Notes under the pieces: generated by a model
What the model was told of the DNA's origin: nothing
Database searches by the model: none
Seen by the model: the letters and a program-made list of their open reading frames with translations, nothing else
Translations under genes and position numbers: made by a program
In this document: piece by piece, positions 46,231-62,731 of the stretch
How positions within the stretch are numbered: position 1 is the stretch's first letter
Layout of the letters: each line of letters opens with the position of its first letter
DNA from: Phycomyces nitens
Taxonomy: Eukaryota > Mucoromycota > Mucoromycetes > Mucorales > Phycomycetaceae
Length of the DNA: 64,000 nt
Direction of reading: 5' to 3'
Assembly (NCBI GenBank): GCA_022702545.1
Contig: JAHRBC010000003.1
Coordinates: 3,224,001 to 3,288,000 of the forward strand

Positions 46231-47181
46231 TGCAAAATACCTGTGTTACTTTCTATACCCTACGCGTCTGGCATTTTTCAAAAAACTCGGATGTCTAAAT
46301 CCACCGTCACACTAGAATACCATCTTTGAATTATGATCTGAACACATTGACTTGGAACTTGCTGCAAATATATCCAGTTGGGTGTTAATTGATGGTTAGA
46401 TCCAAGAGATCTCTCTGAATCTGACATATGGATACCTTTATGTTACTGATACTACTTACCTGCTCTAACCAACCCACCATTTTCCTCAAGTCTCATTCTA
46501 AGGACAGAGTTCTGATGGGCAATTGGAGCTTTCAATAAAAACATTCATATCAGATTTATTTCTCTGAATGAGCCAAGAACATTATTCGTTTAAGAGGGTT
46601 CTTTAAACACTTAACAAAACCAGTTGAATAATGGCCAATGCTATATTGTATATTGGAAGTTTTTTTTTTTTTTTACTTTGTTGGATCCATATGCTATTCT
46701 TGTCTGTGAGTCCTCCACATCTCCAAACTTACTTTTGATATAATCCTTTACCATTTGCTAGAAATGTTGGATTTGATTACGATCTGGAAAATGGAAAAAA
46801 AAAAAAGGATCTATACTCTCTACATGATATCTTTTCAATCTCGTTGACAGTATTGGTGGGTGTATTGCCTATGATATTGTCAAATGTTCTAATATGATCT
46901 AAAAAGAAACGCATATGATGGCCAGTAAGGGTGCAATGAGAAGCTGACTTTCTTTTATGACTTTTATCAACTTTGATTCTCTTTGGCTACAATTTGGGTA
47001 CCCGTATCTTGATATATTAAATATATTAGATATATATCATTAGAGAGATAAAGACGTAATGAGTATAGTAATTCCAGTTAACAAACCATCTTCATTATAC
47101 ATTGAAATCATCAAGTCTTAGGGACCAGATATAGCCGCTAAATCCTAGCCATCAAGTCGCATTGGTAGTGAGCCAAAAGCC
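46231..47181. other. NudC upstream region with possible spliced exons
   Basis: On minus, several short exon-like pieces have good splice signals. One near 46700-46760 starts MVKDYIK, with a GTAAGT donor. One at about 46461-46529 encodes HQNSVLRMRLEENGGLVRA, with donor GTAAGTAG and acceptor ...TTGCAG near 46361. A last piece ends at TAG 46312. They could be the end of a small unrecognised gene or a spliced NudC leader. The 5' part could not be resolved. Confidence 0.3.
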
Positions 47182-47475
47182 ATGTCCCCAAAGATCAGTT
47201 TTATTAAATACCGCAACATTTACCAAGCTCCCAAGTCTCGAGCCGTCCAGAAGTTCAAGGTCTTGACCTCCTTGTTACTCCAACCCAAGGCCTATAGTAA
47301 TGGACTCGACCCCTCACCAAATATTAAGGATCCTAAATTAAATGAAAATATCGCTTGGCTTTGGTCACCCCCCAAAAAAACAACAACAACAACACTTGCT
47401 TATCCGCCAACTGGATTATGTTTACGAATATTTTATAAATATGCTAAACGGAAATGCAGTAGAATGATCAATTGA
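47182..47475 (+). CDS. Hypothetical small basic protein
   Basis: A 97-residue single-exon frame, Lys/Arg-rich (starts MSPKISFIKYRNIYQAPKSR). The first 60 codons look coding in composition, with C-ending codons. The end turns into Lys/Thr repeats and AT-rich codons, so the true 3' end may differ through an unrecognised splice. I recognise no family. It lies convergent to the HECT gene 3' end (277 bp apart). Confidence 0.35.
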   Translation: MSPKISFIKYRNIYQAPKSRAVQKFKVLTSLLLQPKAYSNGLDPSPNIKDPKLNENIAWLWSPPKKTTTTTLAYPPTGLCLRIFYKYAKRKCSRMIN

Positions 47476-47752
47476 AAGACCCAATAAGTAGTAATGATTA
47501 AGCTATCCACTTTATATATATATAAAAAAACGCGCAAGTTTCCGACCACAAAAGAGTGGTTGGTTATGGCGGATAGATGTTGAAAGAGTGTACCCCTTTT
47601 CTTCTTTTCTGAAAGAAAGGCTATATAAAAGAGAAAAAGTCTTGTCCATCACAAGACATTAAGAGACTATGTAAAGCAAAAGTAAAAGAGAACAAAAATA
47701 AAAATAAAAGAAGCGAAAAAGAAGGTAGATAAAGGGATAGGAGAAATAATGT

Positions 47753-50700
47753 TTAAGAAAGCAAGAAGCTATTCTTTCCTTCCTTCATAGACTTGAATAT
47801 ACGTTGTTCCATTACACTCTTACTGGTATAGTCAGGCATCTTGAGGTAGTTGGCACAAGTCATGACTGAAGGAAGGTAATCGTCAGAGCACAAGGGTGCT
47901 TCTGGAACCTTGCGAACCACAGTAAACACAGGCCTTATTGCCTTCCAACCACCGATTGGCAGACGAGGACTTCCGGTAGTAAACTGAAGGAAATCTCGTC
48001 GATTGTCATCATCCATTTCAGATAAGATCTCTAAAAGATTCTTAAAAGCAGGGCTTTCCATAGTGAATCCATGATCTGCCTTGATAGTATCTGCCAAAGC
48101 TAAGGAAATAAAGCAATAAATCTCAATTGCCAATTCTTCTCTTTTAAATTCAACAGTATTCTCTGTAAACAACTTACTTGCATAGGACCAGTCTTCTGAA
48201 GATTTACCAAACAAGGACACTAGCTCCTGATGGCTGAGGATCTTGAGATCATCAATAGCAAACAGTCCGTTGAATCCCTTGCGGAAGACATCCAGTTGTT
48301 GGGCAACTCCTGAACCAACAAGCGAATCCTTTAGGAGACTAACATACTCTTCCACATTATTAATCGTAACAGGGATTTCACTGCCTCCTGGCTTTAATTC
48401 AATGCTTGGATCTCCAGGAAGAGTAAAGTCCAGACAAAGATCCTTGAGAACCGCATTGTTGACTGTAATGTTTTGAGCTTCCTTGATCTGTTGCATCATA
48501 TTCTAAGCATTGTTTCGATTTACAGTTAGTATCTACAAATCTGGAAAACATGGTTTATATTTATACTGATACCTTTGTAGTGTCTGCATATATGGCATTC
48601 TTTTGGTCAATGTAGCTCTGAAGAGTATCTAATGATCTACTCAGAGTAGGATCAATATCCTTGATTAAGCTGTCTTGATCAACACTTTCATCCAACGCCA
48701 GCTTGAAAAAGGCGACGCTAAATGGAATATCGATAATACGGAAATCCAACATGGCTTTGGCGACAAATTGACCAAGGGTCTTGAAGAGATTGAGAATCTT
48801 TTTGACAGATTTTCCATTTGCATTCTTGGGCAAGGTCTTGGGGAAAAGTCCTTGGCTGGCACCGACATACAAACTGCTAGAATCGCTTCCATCATCACGC
48901 CAGAGATTAATTGACTTTTTGCAAAATTCCTTTGATGTCGAGGCATAGAATTCAAGGGATGGTCCTAGGCCAGTTCCTTCTTCACCAGTGTATTCGACTT
49001 CAAGAACAGATTGGGAGCTTCCAAACAGATCAAGAATCTTGATTGCAGATTCGAGCATTTGGGAACGGATAATTCTGACCTTTTGACGTTCCATACGGCC
49101 TAGAATTGGTTGTTGTTGCTGGTTATGGGTATCTTCGCGAGATCCATTCTGTGTTGTGTTGCGCATCTGAAGACTTTGCCAGCGCGAAATAAGGCGCGAA
49201 TATCCAAAGGAAGTACTTTGGATGAACAAGTACCGTGTCTCAAAGGGAAACAAAAACGGAGCCTCCGACATCAACCAATATAACCACTTTGGAAGACACG
49301 AACTAGCCACAATCAAGGGCTCCTCCAACTGGCGATTCATCTTTGCCGTCAACTTACGATTAATAAAATCTTCGGCAGAAATCACGTTTGCTTCACCCGG
49401 AGCTTGAGAATCACTGATGCATAAGCCAGACAAGGACTTTAGGAGAGTTAAAACCTTGGTGCAAACGGAATCTGGTAAGAGAGCCTCGGGCTTTTCACTG
49501 GAATCTAGTTGGCGCAACGGTTGCTTTGAACCATTGCTGTTGTCTTCTTCAGTATCGGCAACCCACACACGTTCAAAAGTAATTGGGTATGATGTAGACC
49601 AGATGCTACGCGACAACCCATCATTATTGGATGTTCTCAACTCGTATTCATGAACAGCACCATATACGGTGGTGTCGCTGAGGATGTGGGTGTCTTTAAG
49701 AGAAAACCTGATCTGCCATTTTCCTGGCTTTTGACAAGGGTCAGAATCGGATGTGGATGCCTTTTGCTCTGAGGGTACTGATGTTGGTGCTTGAGTGGTA
49801 CTTTGAGGATCGTCAGAAGTAGGAGTAGCGAGTCTCTTTGAAGAGCTTTCCAATCCGCTATCTGCAGGAAGATCTCTTGCATCGTCTGACGAATGGTCTT
49901 CATCAATATCCATCTTATGCTCGTTCTCATCTTCGTTATCGGTGTCTATGTCATCTTCTACAATTCCATCTTCATTGTCAGCCTCATCAGAAACACTAGA
50001 GTTTCCTAGACGTGCCAACAGATACTCTTCTAGGACTCTAAAGGTAGCTACGGCATGCGTAGACACCATCAAGTTATTATATTCCCTTGGTATATCTGAA
50101 CCTTCGCCAGTCAAACGTAGACGAAGCTGTTTGGCCAGCATGCTTGTCGGGTTTCTAGCACTGTCGCTTGACGCAGATTCCAAGGGAGACACTACTTCAA
50201 ATGGTTCAACACGGCTTAGGATTTCTTGGAGACGCTTGATAAGTACTCTCAAAGCACTTGGTTTAGATGCATGCTTTTCACTCTGACGGTAATCCTGAAT
50301 GAATGCTCGGCGGAAAGTGTCGTGGCGTACAGCAAGAGAGCAGGAGAATGTATCTGAATTGTCGCTCAGGTAAGAAACAAGAGAGTCTAATAGACCCGAG
50401 TTGATGAGTTCAAAGCTACTTATTCCCATATTGGATTCCTCGAGATAGTAAAGTAGATTCTTTATGGCGAGTTGATAGTTGTCTGTTGAAGGGCTTACGA
50501 GGTCCTGGGCGAGTTTGCGAATGTCACAAAGACTTCTGCCACTGGACTCTCCGGATTCACTCATTGTCTGCTCATAATAATCGGAAACAAAGTTTTGGGC
50601 GAGTTGAATGATGTGGCGCCTAGTTGATCCACAACCGATACCCTTTTCGTTATCGCCATTGTTGGCAGCGGCAGTAGCGGCAGCAATGGCAGCAGCAGCA

Positions 50701-53700
50701 GCAGCCGACTGATGCGCATGGCCAAGACGGCTTCGTAGCAAAGCATGTATGTCTTCACGATCAAACAGACGACGCCTGGCTGACAAGAGACTTGCTCGGT
50801 CTTTCTCAAAGCTAGATCCAAACAGTGTCTCTGCCTGGCCCAAATCTTCATCTCTGGGCCCGGGTGATGGGGACCCTACCGATCTAGAGTCTGTGGCGTC
50901 TTCTGTGGCAGTTGACTCGGAAACCGTATCATTCTCCTTTGGGGTTGTCTCATCCTTTAGAGGAGCAGAAGCCTCGGAAATCTGGGAGGCAATCTTTTCT
51001 TTGGTGGAATCACTAGAGATGTCCTCTGTAGATTTGTCTTGTAGGGGTTCGGTGTCTGAAAGTGGTTTTGTGCCAAGGGTCTCGATCTCATGCAACACAC
51101 CCTCCCTTTCGAACAAGGAGCGATAAACACCAGGAAGCTTTTTGATGAGGATTTCAGCCATAAAAAGACTGTCCATTACCAGGGTTGGGTGTTCTTGCTG
51201 GGCCAATATGCTAGCAAGGAAACTAGAGAAGGATATGTTCTTCAATACTGTCTGGAGAGTCTCGGCCTCGGAAAAGTAGATAAGTTTCACCAAGATGTGG
51301 GTCACATACTGACGGACTCGCACATTTACAGTCGACGTATAGATCTCGAGCAGGATTGGGACAAGAATAAAGTTGATCCTTTTCAGAAGGTTGGGCTGGT
51401 CTTTGAATAAGACGATGCGGGGATCTGTGTCTGTCTTGGTGTCTGGAGTGGGTTTAGCAGAGCGAGTTCTGGAAGCAATTGGCTCCACTTCCTTGAACCG
51501 CCTGGAACTAAACATGTCACCTAACAATAATAATAAAGATTCATTAATTGGTGTATTAGACCTCTATTCATCTATCATCCAATGGACTCACCTTTGGGTA
51601 GATGGGGAAGTAAATCAGCAAAGATCTTTGTGATTGAGGGGACTGAGTCTCTCCATTTGCTGTCGAGCTGTGTGATGGTAACGCTGGCATCAATATTATC
51701 AACAGGCAAAGGTGCTCCGGTGAGGATCTGATAAAACACACTGATTATATCGGCCTTGATTAATTCGCAGGCAAGGGTAGGCGAGCTCTTTGCAACGGCA
51801 CGGAAGAAGCGCAAGAGGTCATTAAATGTGGAAGGACGAACGGCATTGGGGTTTCCGGACACCGGCAAGAGGCTAACTGTGGTTGACAATAGGCTTGGTG
51901 AGATGGCCCTTTCGAGATTCTCGCGGCTGTTCCGGTAACTCTCCGCCAATCTAACCCAACAGAGACAGGCCAGCTCAACAATGGTGCGATCCGAATAGGT
52001 GATGAAACTTGTAAAGGCTGGAACAACTTCCATAACCTGCTCAAACGTGTCAGAATCTACGCCCCGCATGCAGTTTGCGGCTGTCCGAAGCGCAGTACGC
52101 TGGGAGTGGATGCTAAAGAAGTCAAAGAACATGAGTGTCGCACTGAGACCACCTTCGTTGACTACAGCACGAGGAAAATGCGCTGCTACTTTTTCAAGGG
52201 CCTGTGTTGAAAATAAGGTCCAAGGGTGAGTACGAAATATTCATATGTAATGAGCACATAATTATCCTTACACAAAGCGCCTGTTCAGCAAGATCAATGT
52301 ACTCAATCGACTTTAATTTCTCACAAAGGACCTTTACACCCTTATGGTACAGCACACTGGTGGCTGCAGTAGGCATGGCATCAAGGAGATTAGCAATACA
52401 CCTACAGGCAAGCAACATGATTTCTGGGTTGCCTCCTCCCATGCCTTCACTCATGGCCAATGCCATCATCATATCATCGTCCATCATGTCTCCGTTCATA
52501 AGGTCGTCGGGGCCCTTCATGATCCGAACCAATTCTTTGACAAAGCTATCGCTGGTGAAAAAGCTCGAGAGGGTCTCTTCACTGCTGACAGACAAGATTT
52601 CTGACAGTGTTTGAAGGGCAATAAGTTGCATGGTTGGATCGTCTTGGCTTCTGAGGTTGGCAAGAATTGAGTGAAGCCGACTGGTGATGTCGGAGGAAGT
52701 GTCGTCAAAGATGTCTTGCATTTGAAAGCCTAGGTTTCGTCTCACACGATCAAGCTCCTCTTCAGTATCTTCAATATCATCATGCTGTTCATCATCATCC
52801 TCATCGTACTCTTCATTTTCATTTTCCCAATCTTCGTCCTCATAAGTCCCCATCCCATCATTGCCAAATAAGCTCTGTTCAATGTCGTCCCCAGTCTCCT
52901 CGATATCGACATCTTCCCCAAAGTATTTGTAATAGGATGAAGGTGAGCTCCCTGGATCGCCTTCATCCATGGGATCGCTTTGTGGTGGCTCTGTATCGGG
53001 CTGCTTTTGATGACTCTTGGTTTTTGGGTCTCTGGAGAAATTGTGAGTTAATTTAACCGGTTAAACAAGGGAATTAGATATACCTTGTTTTGGATTCTGT
53101 TTCGGTTGGCTGACGAACAGCCTTTGATTTGCCCTTTTTGGTGGCCTCGCTGATTGAACCAGATGGAATCGAGTCCATCTCTTTGTCGTCAGGATCACTA
53201 ATGGTCTTTTTGGGTTGGGATGTAGTGGTCTTTCTGGTACGTCCAAGCTTGTCTGTCTGTCTGGACTTGAGAAAGTCAGCTTGTTCTTGCTCAGCCATAG
53301 TCTTGTCTTTTAGTTTCTGCTGTGAGCTGATTCTGTTCTTTTTGGAGCGTTTGAATGTTTTTGGGTTTGATGATTCAGGATCAACCTGCTTACGCTTCTG
53401 TGACTTTCGTTTGCTGTATTGGGAAAGGGAGAAAGAAAAAGAAAAAGAAGAAGAAGAAGGGAAAAAAAAGTCTAGGGGGTAAGAATGTTGTGATGGCGCA
53501 GTGCAGAGGATTATTTATTTATTTTACCTGGATGGATAGGTAGATTCGGGATAGAGAGTGTCTTGCTGATTAAGATTATTATTATTATTATTATTACTGC
53601 TGCTGTTATTGGTCTTGATATTATTAATGCTGTTCGTGCTGTTGGTCTTGGAGGAGTTGGAGTAAAAATTACGTCGTTGGTGTCTCAGACTGTAGCGACT

Positions 53701-53850
53701 GGAGGAGGCAGGGATGCTTCCGATGGATTCACTTGCGACTTGAACTGAGAGTGAAGATCGTAAAGCCTGTGCTGATGATTCGGGATGGTTAGCTAAAGAA
53801 GATCGTCCTTGGCTGCTCGGTCGTCTTGGGGATTTGAGCTTTTGCTCCAT
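47753..53850 (-). CDS. HECT-type E3 ubiquitin ligase (Ufd4/TRIP12 class)
   Basis: Seven exons: 53850-53528, 53413-53084, 53031-52272, 52201-51592, 51520-48573, 48502-48178 and 48099-47753. Together they give 1880 residues. The N-terminus is Ser/Asn/Lys-rich and disordered with an Asn run. An acidic segment and an armadillo-like helical region follow (HSILANLRSQDDPTMQLIAL...LEKVAAHFPRAVVNEGG). The C-terminal HECT domain starts near LEVEYTGEEGTGLGPSLEFY and ends with the catalytic Cys at residue 1847 (LPSVMTCANYLKMPDY), 33 residues from the end. GLGPSLEFY, LPIGGWKAI and the ARM repeats mark the Ufd4/TRIP12 class, which builds ubiquitin chains on ubiquitin-fusion and N-degron substrates. Length is close to TRIP12. 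All introns are GT-AG and phases close. The Met at 53850 is the first ATG. Confidence 0.93.
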
Positions 53851-54057
53851 AAAAGTCAATAAGATAGAAAGATGGCGTTTATGTCTGTTGAAAAGAGGAA
53901 TACACCACCAGCATCAACGCCTTCCAAAAAGACCTTTTGACTCAGCTGTTGTCTGTCTTTTGAATAATGTATTCAACAACCGCTTCACGAGACGTGACTG
54001 GGTAGATGCGTAAGCATACCTCCCTCTCGTCAACCCGAGCTCGTCTCGCTTTAAAAG
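53851..54057. promoter_or_regulatory. Shared divergent promoter of E3 ligase and deubiquitinase
   Basis: Only 207 bp separate the two start codons, so the HECT ligase and the USP gene must share a bidirectional promoter or overlap in their leaders. No TATA box is evident, as usual for housekeeping promoters. Confidence 0.6.
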
Positions 54058-58248
<4,191 letters not shown>

Positions 58249-58451
58249 GTCTACATAGACCCCCAAAATTTACCCATTTTCACGCTATACAACCATTCCC
58301 CTATTTTTTATATCTATATTATACATCTTCTTTTATAATACTGCCATACTTTCGATATGTAATTTTCCAACTATACGCACTGGACTTGCTTTTGATTTTA
58401 TTTTGAAGCAAACGAAGCTGCTCTTTCCAACAATGAACAAACGAAAAGAAT

Positions 58452-59093
58452 TTAAGCCTGCTTCTTGGCCTTGGCAACGGCACCAGCAACGGCATAACGG
58501 CGCTATTAAATGATATAATGGGTTAGATTCTTGTCCATTCAATTGTATAAAATTCCAAGTATAATTAATAGATAATCTTACCTGGCTCTTGAACTTCTGG
58601 ACCTTGAAACGGTCAAAGTCACTGAGACCAGCACGGACCTTGCGGACAGCGAGCTTCTGGGCCCAGGCGGACTTCTCCCAGTTAGCAACGGTCTGGTTCT
58701 TCTCCAAGTACTTCTTGAGGACGGTCTGACCGGCACCACGGGGAAGATCCTTGACAACGAAACGGGTCAAAGTCATGCGGCGGAAGGGGAAAGCCTGACG
58801 GCTGACACCGGTGGTGGGGCCATCGATGAGGGCACGGTTGTGGTCGACAATGTCAACAATGACGGCGAGCTTGCCGCTGTCGGTACCGTAGTTGATGAGG
58901 ACGACACGGCCAACCTCGACTTGACGCTTGAAAGAACCTTGCTAAAACGATTACGAATAATAAGTCAATAGGGTTCAGATAATGTTGGTGTGGTGTTTCG
59001 ATTGGTGATGATTTCGGGTACGTATCCATCCGAGCCCATCTCAATCCATCCCATTGACATCCATATGGAGTGGGTGTTAATACATACCACCAT
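58452..59093 (-). CDS. rpl14: 60S ribosomal protein eL14
   Basis: Exons are 59093-59088, 58941-58582 and 58502-58452, giving 138 residues, the usual fungal eL14 size. Sequence features are the KOW-like start [16 protein letters not shown], the core [40 protein letters not shown] and the basic C-terminus AKAKKQA. It is part of the large ribosomal subunit. The first coding exon is only six bases (ATG GTG) before a 146-bp intron, a common layout in fungal ribosomal-protein genes. It was chosen because GTATGT...TTTTAG splices in frame to VQGSFKR. Codon use is strongly biased to C-ending codons, fitting very high expression. Convergent with the USP gene (203 bp). Confidence 0.93.
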
Positions 59094-60008
59094 CGTTGAT
59101 ATATTGAGGGTCAGAGAAAGAGGATGGACTTTTGCTCAACCACTAAAGACGGTTTTAGGTGGGGGGCTGTCCGGAGCCGCTACCTGCACCATATTGGAAA
59201 ACACCGCGCATAGAAAGTGACGTATATAAATATTTAATTCCCGAAGATAAATGAATTTTCCAAGAGATCCAAGCAGCAGATTTGCAAAACAGGCTTAAAG
59301 AGGTGTTATTATGAAGCCATGGCAACGGCAATCGACGGGCTTAGTTACATTAGATATGATATAGTAGATATGCAACATGCTTGTCAAGCCAGAATTGGTG
59401 CTCAAGATTTGTTTTCTAATATTGATGTTTGGGTGTCTTTTTGGTCTGTTCTGGTGAGACGAATATTGATTAGCCGACAATGTCTGGTCGATCTCTATCT
59501 GGAAGAGGAAAGTTAAGGGCAAGGTTAAGGAAAGTCAATTTAGAAAAGAAGCTTGTATTTCTCCTTATATATGACCTGTTTCCATGTTTTTTTATTTATT
59601 GTTATTATACTGCACTGAGCCTGATGGTAGGGATCAATTGCCACTCCTGCCTCAGAGTGGCAAACATGTGTGAATATGTACATATGGATAGATGGATGTT
59701 TGTGTGTATTGATCTTTTAGAATTTGTTATAGCCTCTATAAACAAGCTCTAATATATTAAGGGCACTATATCTTGAAAATAAACTCGATTCTCTTTACTA
59801 CGGCTAATACCATAAATACGCCATTCTATTAGAGTACAAGTAAAATAAAAGCCAACATTCTTGACAAGCCTCAAATAGCTCCATTCCATTTGTCTAGCCT
59901 GTTAGATTAGCCACAAAGGAGGTGCATGAATACGCATCATGTGACACCAACCACGCTTGCTTAGTAACGTGTTTACAGGGTGAAGCACCGGGCATTTGGT
60001 TGATCACG
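59094..60008. other. Divergent intergenic region, eL14 / PPT1
   Basis: 915 bp with short frames only. Proximal segments must hold the eL14 promoter (left) and the thioesterase promoter (right). No specific element could be assigned with confidence. Confidence 0.5.
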
Positions 60009-61604
60009 ATGATTGTAAAATTAGCAATCCAATTACTCCTGGCAGGCTCATTGTGTCTCTGTCATGGTAAGAATAGCAGCACATTGTTTGTCTCTGGCGT
60101 TTTAATAATTAATGAATGTCTTGATAGCCTACAAGCCCAGTAATTTGGATTCTTTTTTTTTTTTGATCATTAAAAGTTTGGCTTCTTAACCTGTACTAGT
60201 TGTCCTGTGGCATGGCATGGGAGATGACTGCTGTGATAAGGACTCGATGGGTAGGGTAACGACACTGGTCAAAAATGCCCTTCCTGGTGTATTTGTGCAT
60301 AGTATCCAGATTGGCGACACTCCAAAAGAAGACCACAACGCGGGATTCTTTGGTGTCTTGAAGGACCAGGTAAGCAGAGCACATACATTTGTAGGCGATG
60401 CAATGCAGCTTATAGACACTTTTACATTTAATATGACAGGTTGATCATGTATGTCTCCAGCTGGCAAATGTGCCAGAGCTGGCTAGTGGCTTTAATGCCA
60501 TTGGGTTCTCCCAGGTAAAGTTAATAGCTTGGAAAACCTTGGTTGTCTTGGTCTGATTGAAATGAACTCCATTGATGAGTTTAGGGAGGCCTGTTCATGA
60601 GGTAGGGAGAATGGAGACAAGAGTTGAATATCTCTTGTTTGATCTGATTGAATCGAATCATAATAATCGAGGGTAATTCTTTTCTTACTCTGGGGGATCT
60701 AGAGCCTATGTGGAGCGCTGCAATGGACCATTGGTGCATCGATTGATCACATTTGGCTCTCCACACGGAGGTGAGTTGAATTAATAGCAAGAGATAGTAT
60801 AGTTTATGGGCTGTAGCCAATACGAAGATCACGAATGATATCCCCTCACTTTAATAACCCCTACACTACTGTGCAGGTGTCTCGGATATTCCAAACTGTA
60901 CAGATCCTCGCGACTTTTCATGTGGGTTGATGCGGTCCATTGTTCGCCGAGGTGTTTACTCTGACTATGTCCAGCACCGAATTGTCCAAGCACAATATTA
61001 CAAGAATCCCAAAGATATTGGAGGTTCGATAAAGCAGACCAAAGCTACATGAAAAAGGGAGAACTTAAAGGGTTGATATTTAATTCTGTGCAGGCTATCT
61101 GAAGAAAAACATCTTTTTGCCTGATTTGAATAATGAGCTTATCCAGAACTCGACCTACCGAGACCGCCTGGCGAGTCTAGACATGTTTGTCATGATTCGG
61201 TTTGAAGAAGACGTGATGATAAAGCCTGCTGAGACTGCGGTAAGCAATAATGTATATCACAGCTTGTTTATCTAGAATCTAGTGGTTTTGGACGCAAGAC
61301 TCCAAAGGGGCCCTCGTTCGGTTGGAAGATCAGTTGCTTTACCGACAAGATTGGCTAGGACTCCAGAGGCTTGGCAACGAAGGGCGACTTGTGTTTCTTG
61401 TGTGTCCAGGACAACATGTAGGTTCATGAATGCACAAGGGGCAAGGGATTTATACAAATGTTGCTCTTTATCCTTGGTTTGGTGCATAATCATTGACAAT
61501 CGTTTTTTACCAATAAGATGAGGATTACAGACGCCTATTTTGAGGAAAAGGTGATACGGCCCTATCTTGCTGAGGAACCGCTGCGGCTGATGGACCAGCA
61601 CTAG
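60009..61604 (+). CDS. ppt1: Palmitoyl-protein thioesterase 1
   Basis: Ten exons: 60009-60066, 60128-60139, 60200-60369, 60440-60514, 60585-60601, 60703-60770, 60877-61023, 61094-61239, 61283-61417 and 61518-61604. They give 304 residues, against 306 in human PPT1. A signal peptide (LAIQLLLAGSLCLCHA) is followed by IVLWHGMGDDCC (oxyanion region) and GFSQGG (nucleophile Ser104). Next come GSPHGGVSDIPNC, the Asp region FEEDVMIKPAETAWF (Asp222) and CPGQH (His276). The enzyme removes palmitate from cysteine in proteins in the lysosome/vacuole or secretory route. Exons 2 (12 bp) and 5 (17 bp) are microexons; both are needed to keep phase and conserved residues (YKP; GGLFMR). Confidence 0.93.
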
Positions 61605-61858
61605 CCAAGCAAAAAAGTGACCTTGGTGCAGCGTCATGACAGTAACAAAAATAGCATGTTATAACATTTTGGAGCGACCTTCTGATGATTGATTGGATCC
61701 CCGTCGTCGTCATCGACTGTCTGGACTGATTTCAATCCGAATAAATCATAAATCTGAGGCTTCAAGCCCCTCCCGCGCACCAAAAAATAATAATAATAAT
61801 AATTATTTAAACTCGTTTGCAATCCATTCCTTCAATCTCTGCCCTTTCTCTCTTTAAC

Positions 61859-62731
61859 ATGAAGCTTTCCCTTGTGCTTTTTGCCCTCTTTGCTGTAGGC
61901 CACGGATTGCCCATCTCGCTCGATAATTCGGCCGAGACGACCATGGAGAATATTGAGCCACCAAATGAACCATTCGTGGTCCAGATAGACCAGTTTACCC
62001 AGCTCGTCTCCACCCACCTGCACTTTGATCATCTCGAACCCATCATTTCCACCACATACCGCGAGATTTCGGGTCAGCTCCAGCACCATATCGAGATCAC
62101 CGTCCACGATACCTCACTAGATACCCAATACAGCCGCCAGCACAGCTTCCAGCAATCCCAGTCCCTCGAGGGCATGGATATTGAGATTCTCCAGGCTCAA
62201 ATCTCTGGCGCCATCCAGGCCCATACAGAAGGAAATCTTCCTCTCGCGTGGGACAGAGTCGCGGACAAGCTCAGTCGACCTGCCCTGGAAGCATATTTGT
62301 CTCAGCTAATTTCAACCCAGTGCGGGATAACTGCTGGATTTCCAGTTCAGGCAGACCAGGCAGACTCGGGCTGTCTGATGGAAAAGGCAGTCAGTCTTTC
62401 CACAAACATTGACCACTATATCGCTAGCAACCTTTCCGAGACCTTCTTGACACTTGACCAGACTGTCTTGCCAGACCTACTTGAGCACACGGCCAGGGAC
62501 CTCAAACAGGTTCTCGACTATTTTAATGCGGTGTTTCTAAGACACGACGAAAGACAACTCTCTCTTCGGGTGATACCTTGGAACGAGCACACAAACCATG
62601 CCAATGCTCCCACAGACATAGAGGCTCAGACCTTTAGTTCCAAGCTCCTTCAGCTTGCATCACGATCGCTCTCCAGTGACGATCACCCCATAGAGTTCTT
62701 CTTCAACTATGCCAGTCTGGCCAGAGTCTAG
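61859..62731 (+). CDS. Orphan secreted protein
   Basis: Single exon of 290 residues. The signal peptide is MKLSLVLFALFAVGHG. The mature protein is helical in appearance, rich in Gln/His/Leu (QHHIEITVHDTSLDTQYSRQ; LEHTARDLKQVLDYFNAVF), with two cysteines (QCGIT and SGCLMEK) and no membrane span or recognised motif. The frame opens at 61817, but the ATG at 61859 puts the hydrophobic core at the right distance. Codon use is good (C-ending), so it is likely a real expressed gene. Function unknown; probably lineage-specific. Confidence 0.7.
   Translation: MKLSLVLFALFAVGHGLPISLDNSAETTMENIEPPNEPFVVQIDQFTQLVSTHLHFDHLEPIISTTYREISGQLQHHIEITVHDTSLDTQYSRQHSFQQSQSLEGMDIEILQAQISGAIQAHTEGNLPLAWDRVADKLSRPALEAYLSQLISTQCGITAGFPVQADQADSGCLMEKAVSLSTNIDHYIASNLSETFLTLDQTVLPDLLEHTARDLKQVLDYFNAVFLRHDERQLSLRVIPWNEHTNHANAPTDIEAQTFSSKLLQLASRSLSSDDHPIEFFFNYASLARV

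Noticed and set aside
59319..59516. 65-codon frame between eL14 and PPT1
   Set aside because: Short, no motif, and overlapped by an equally long frame on the other strand.
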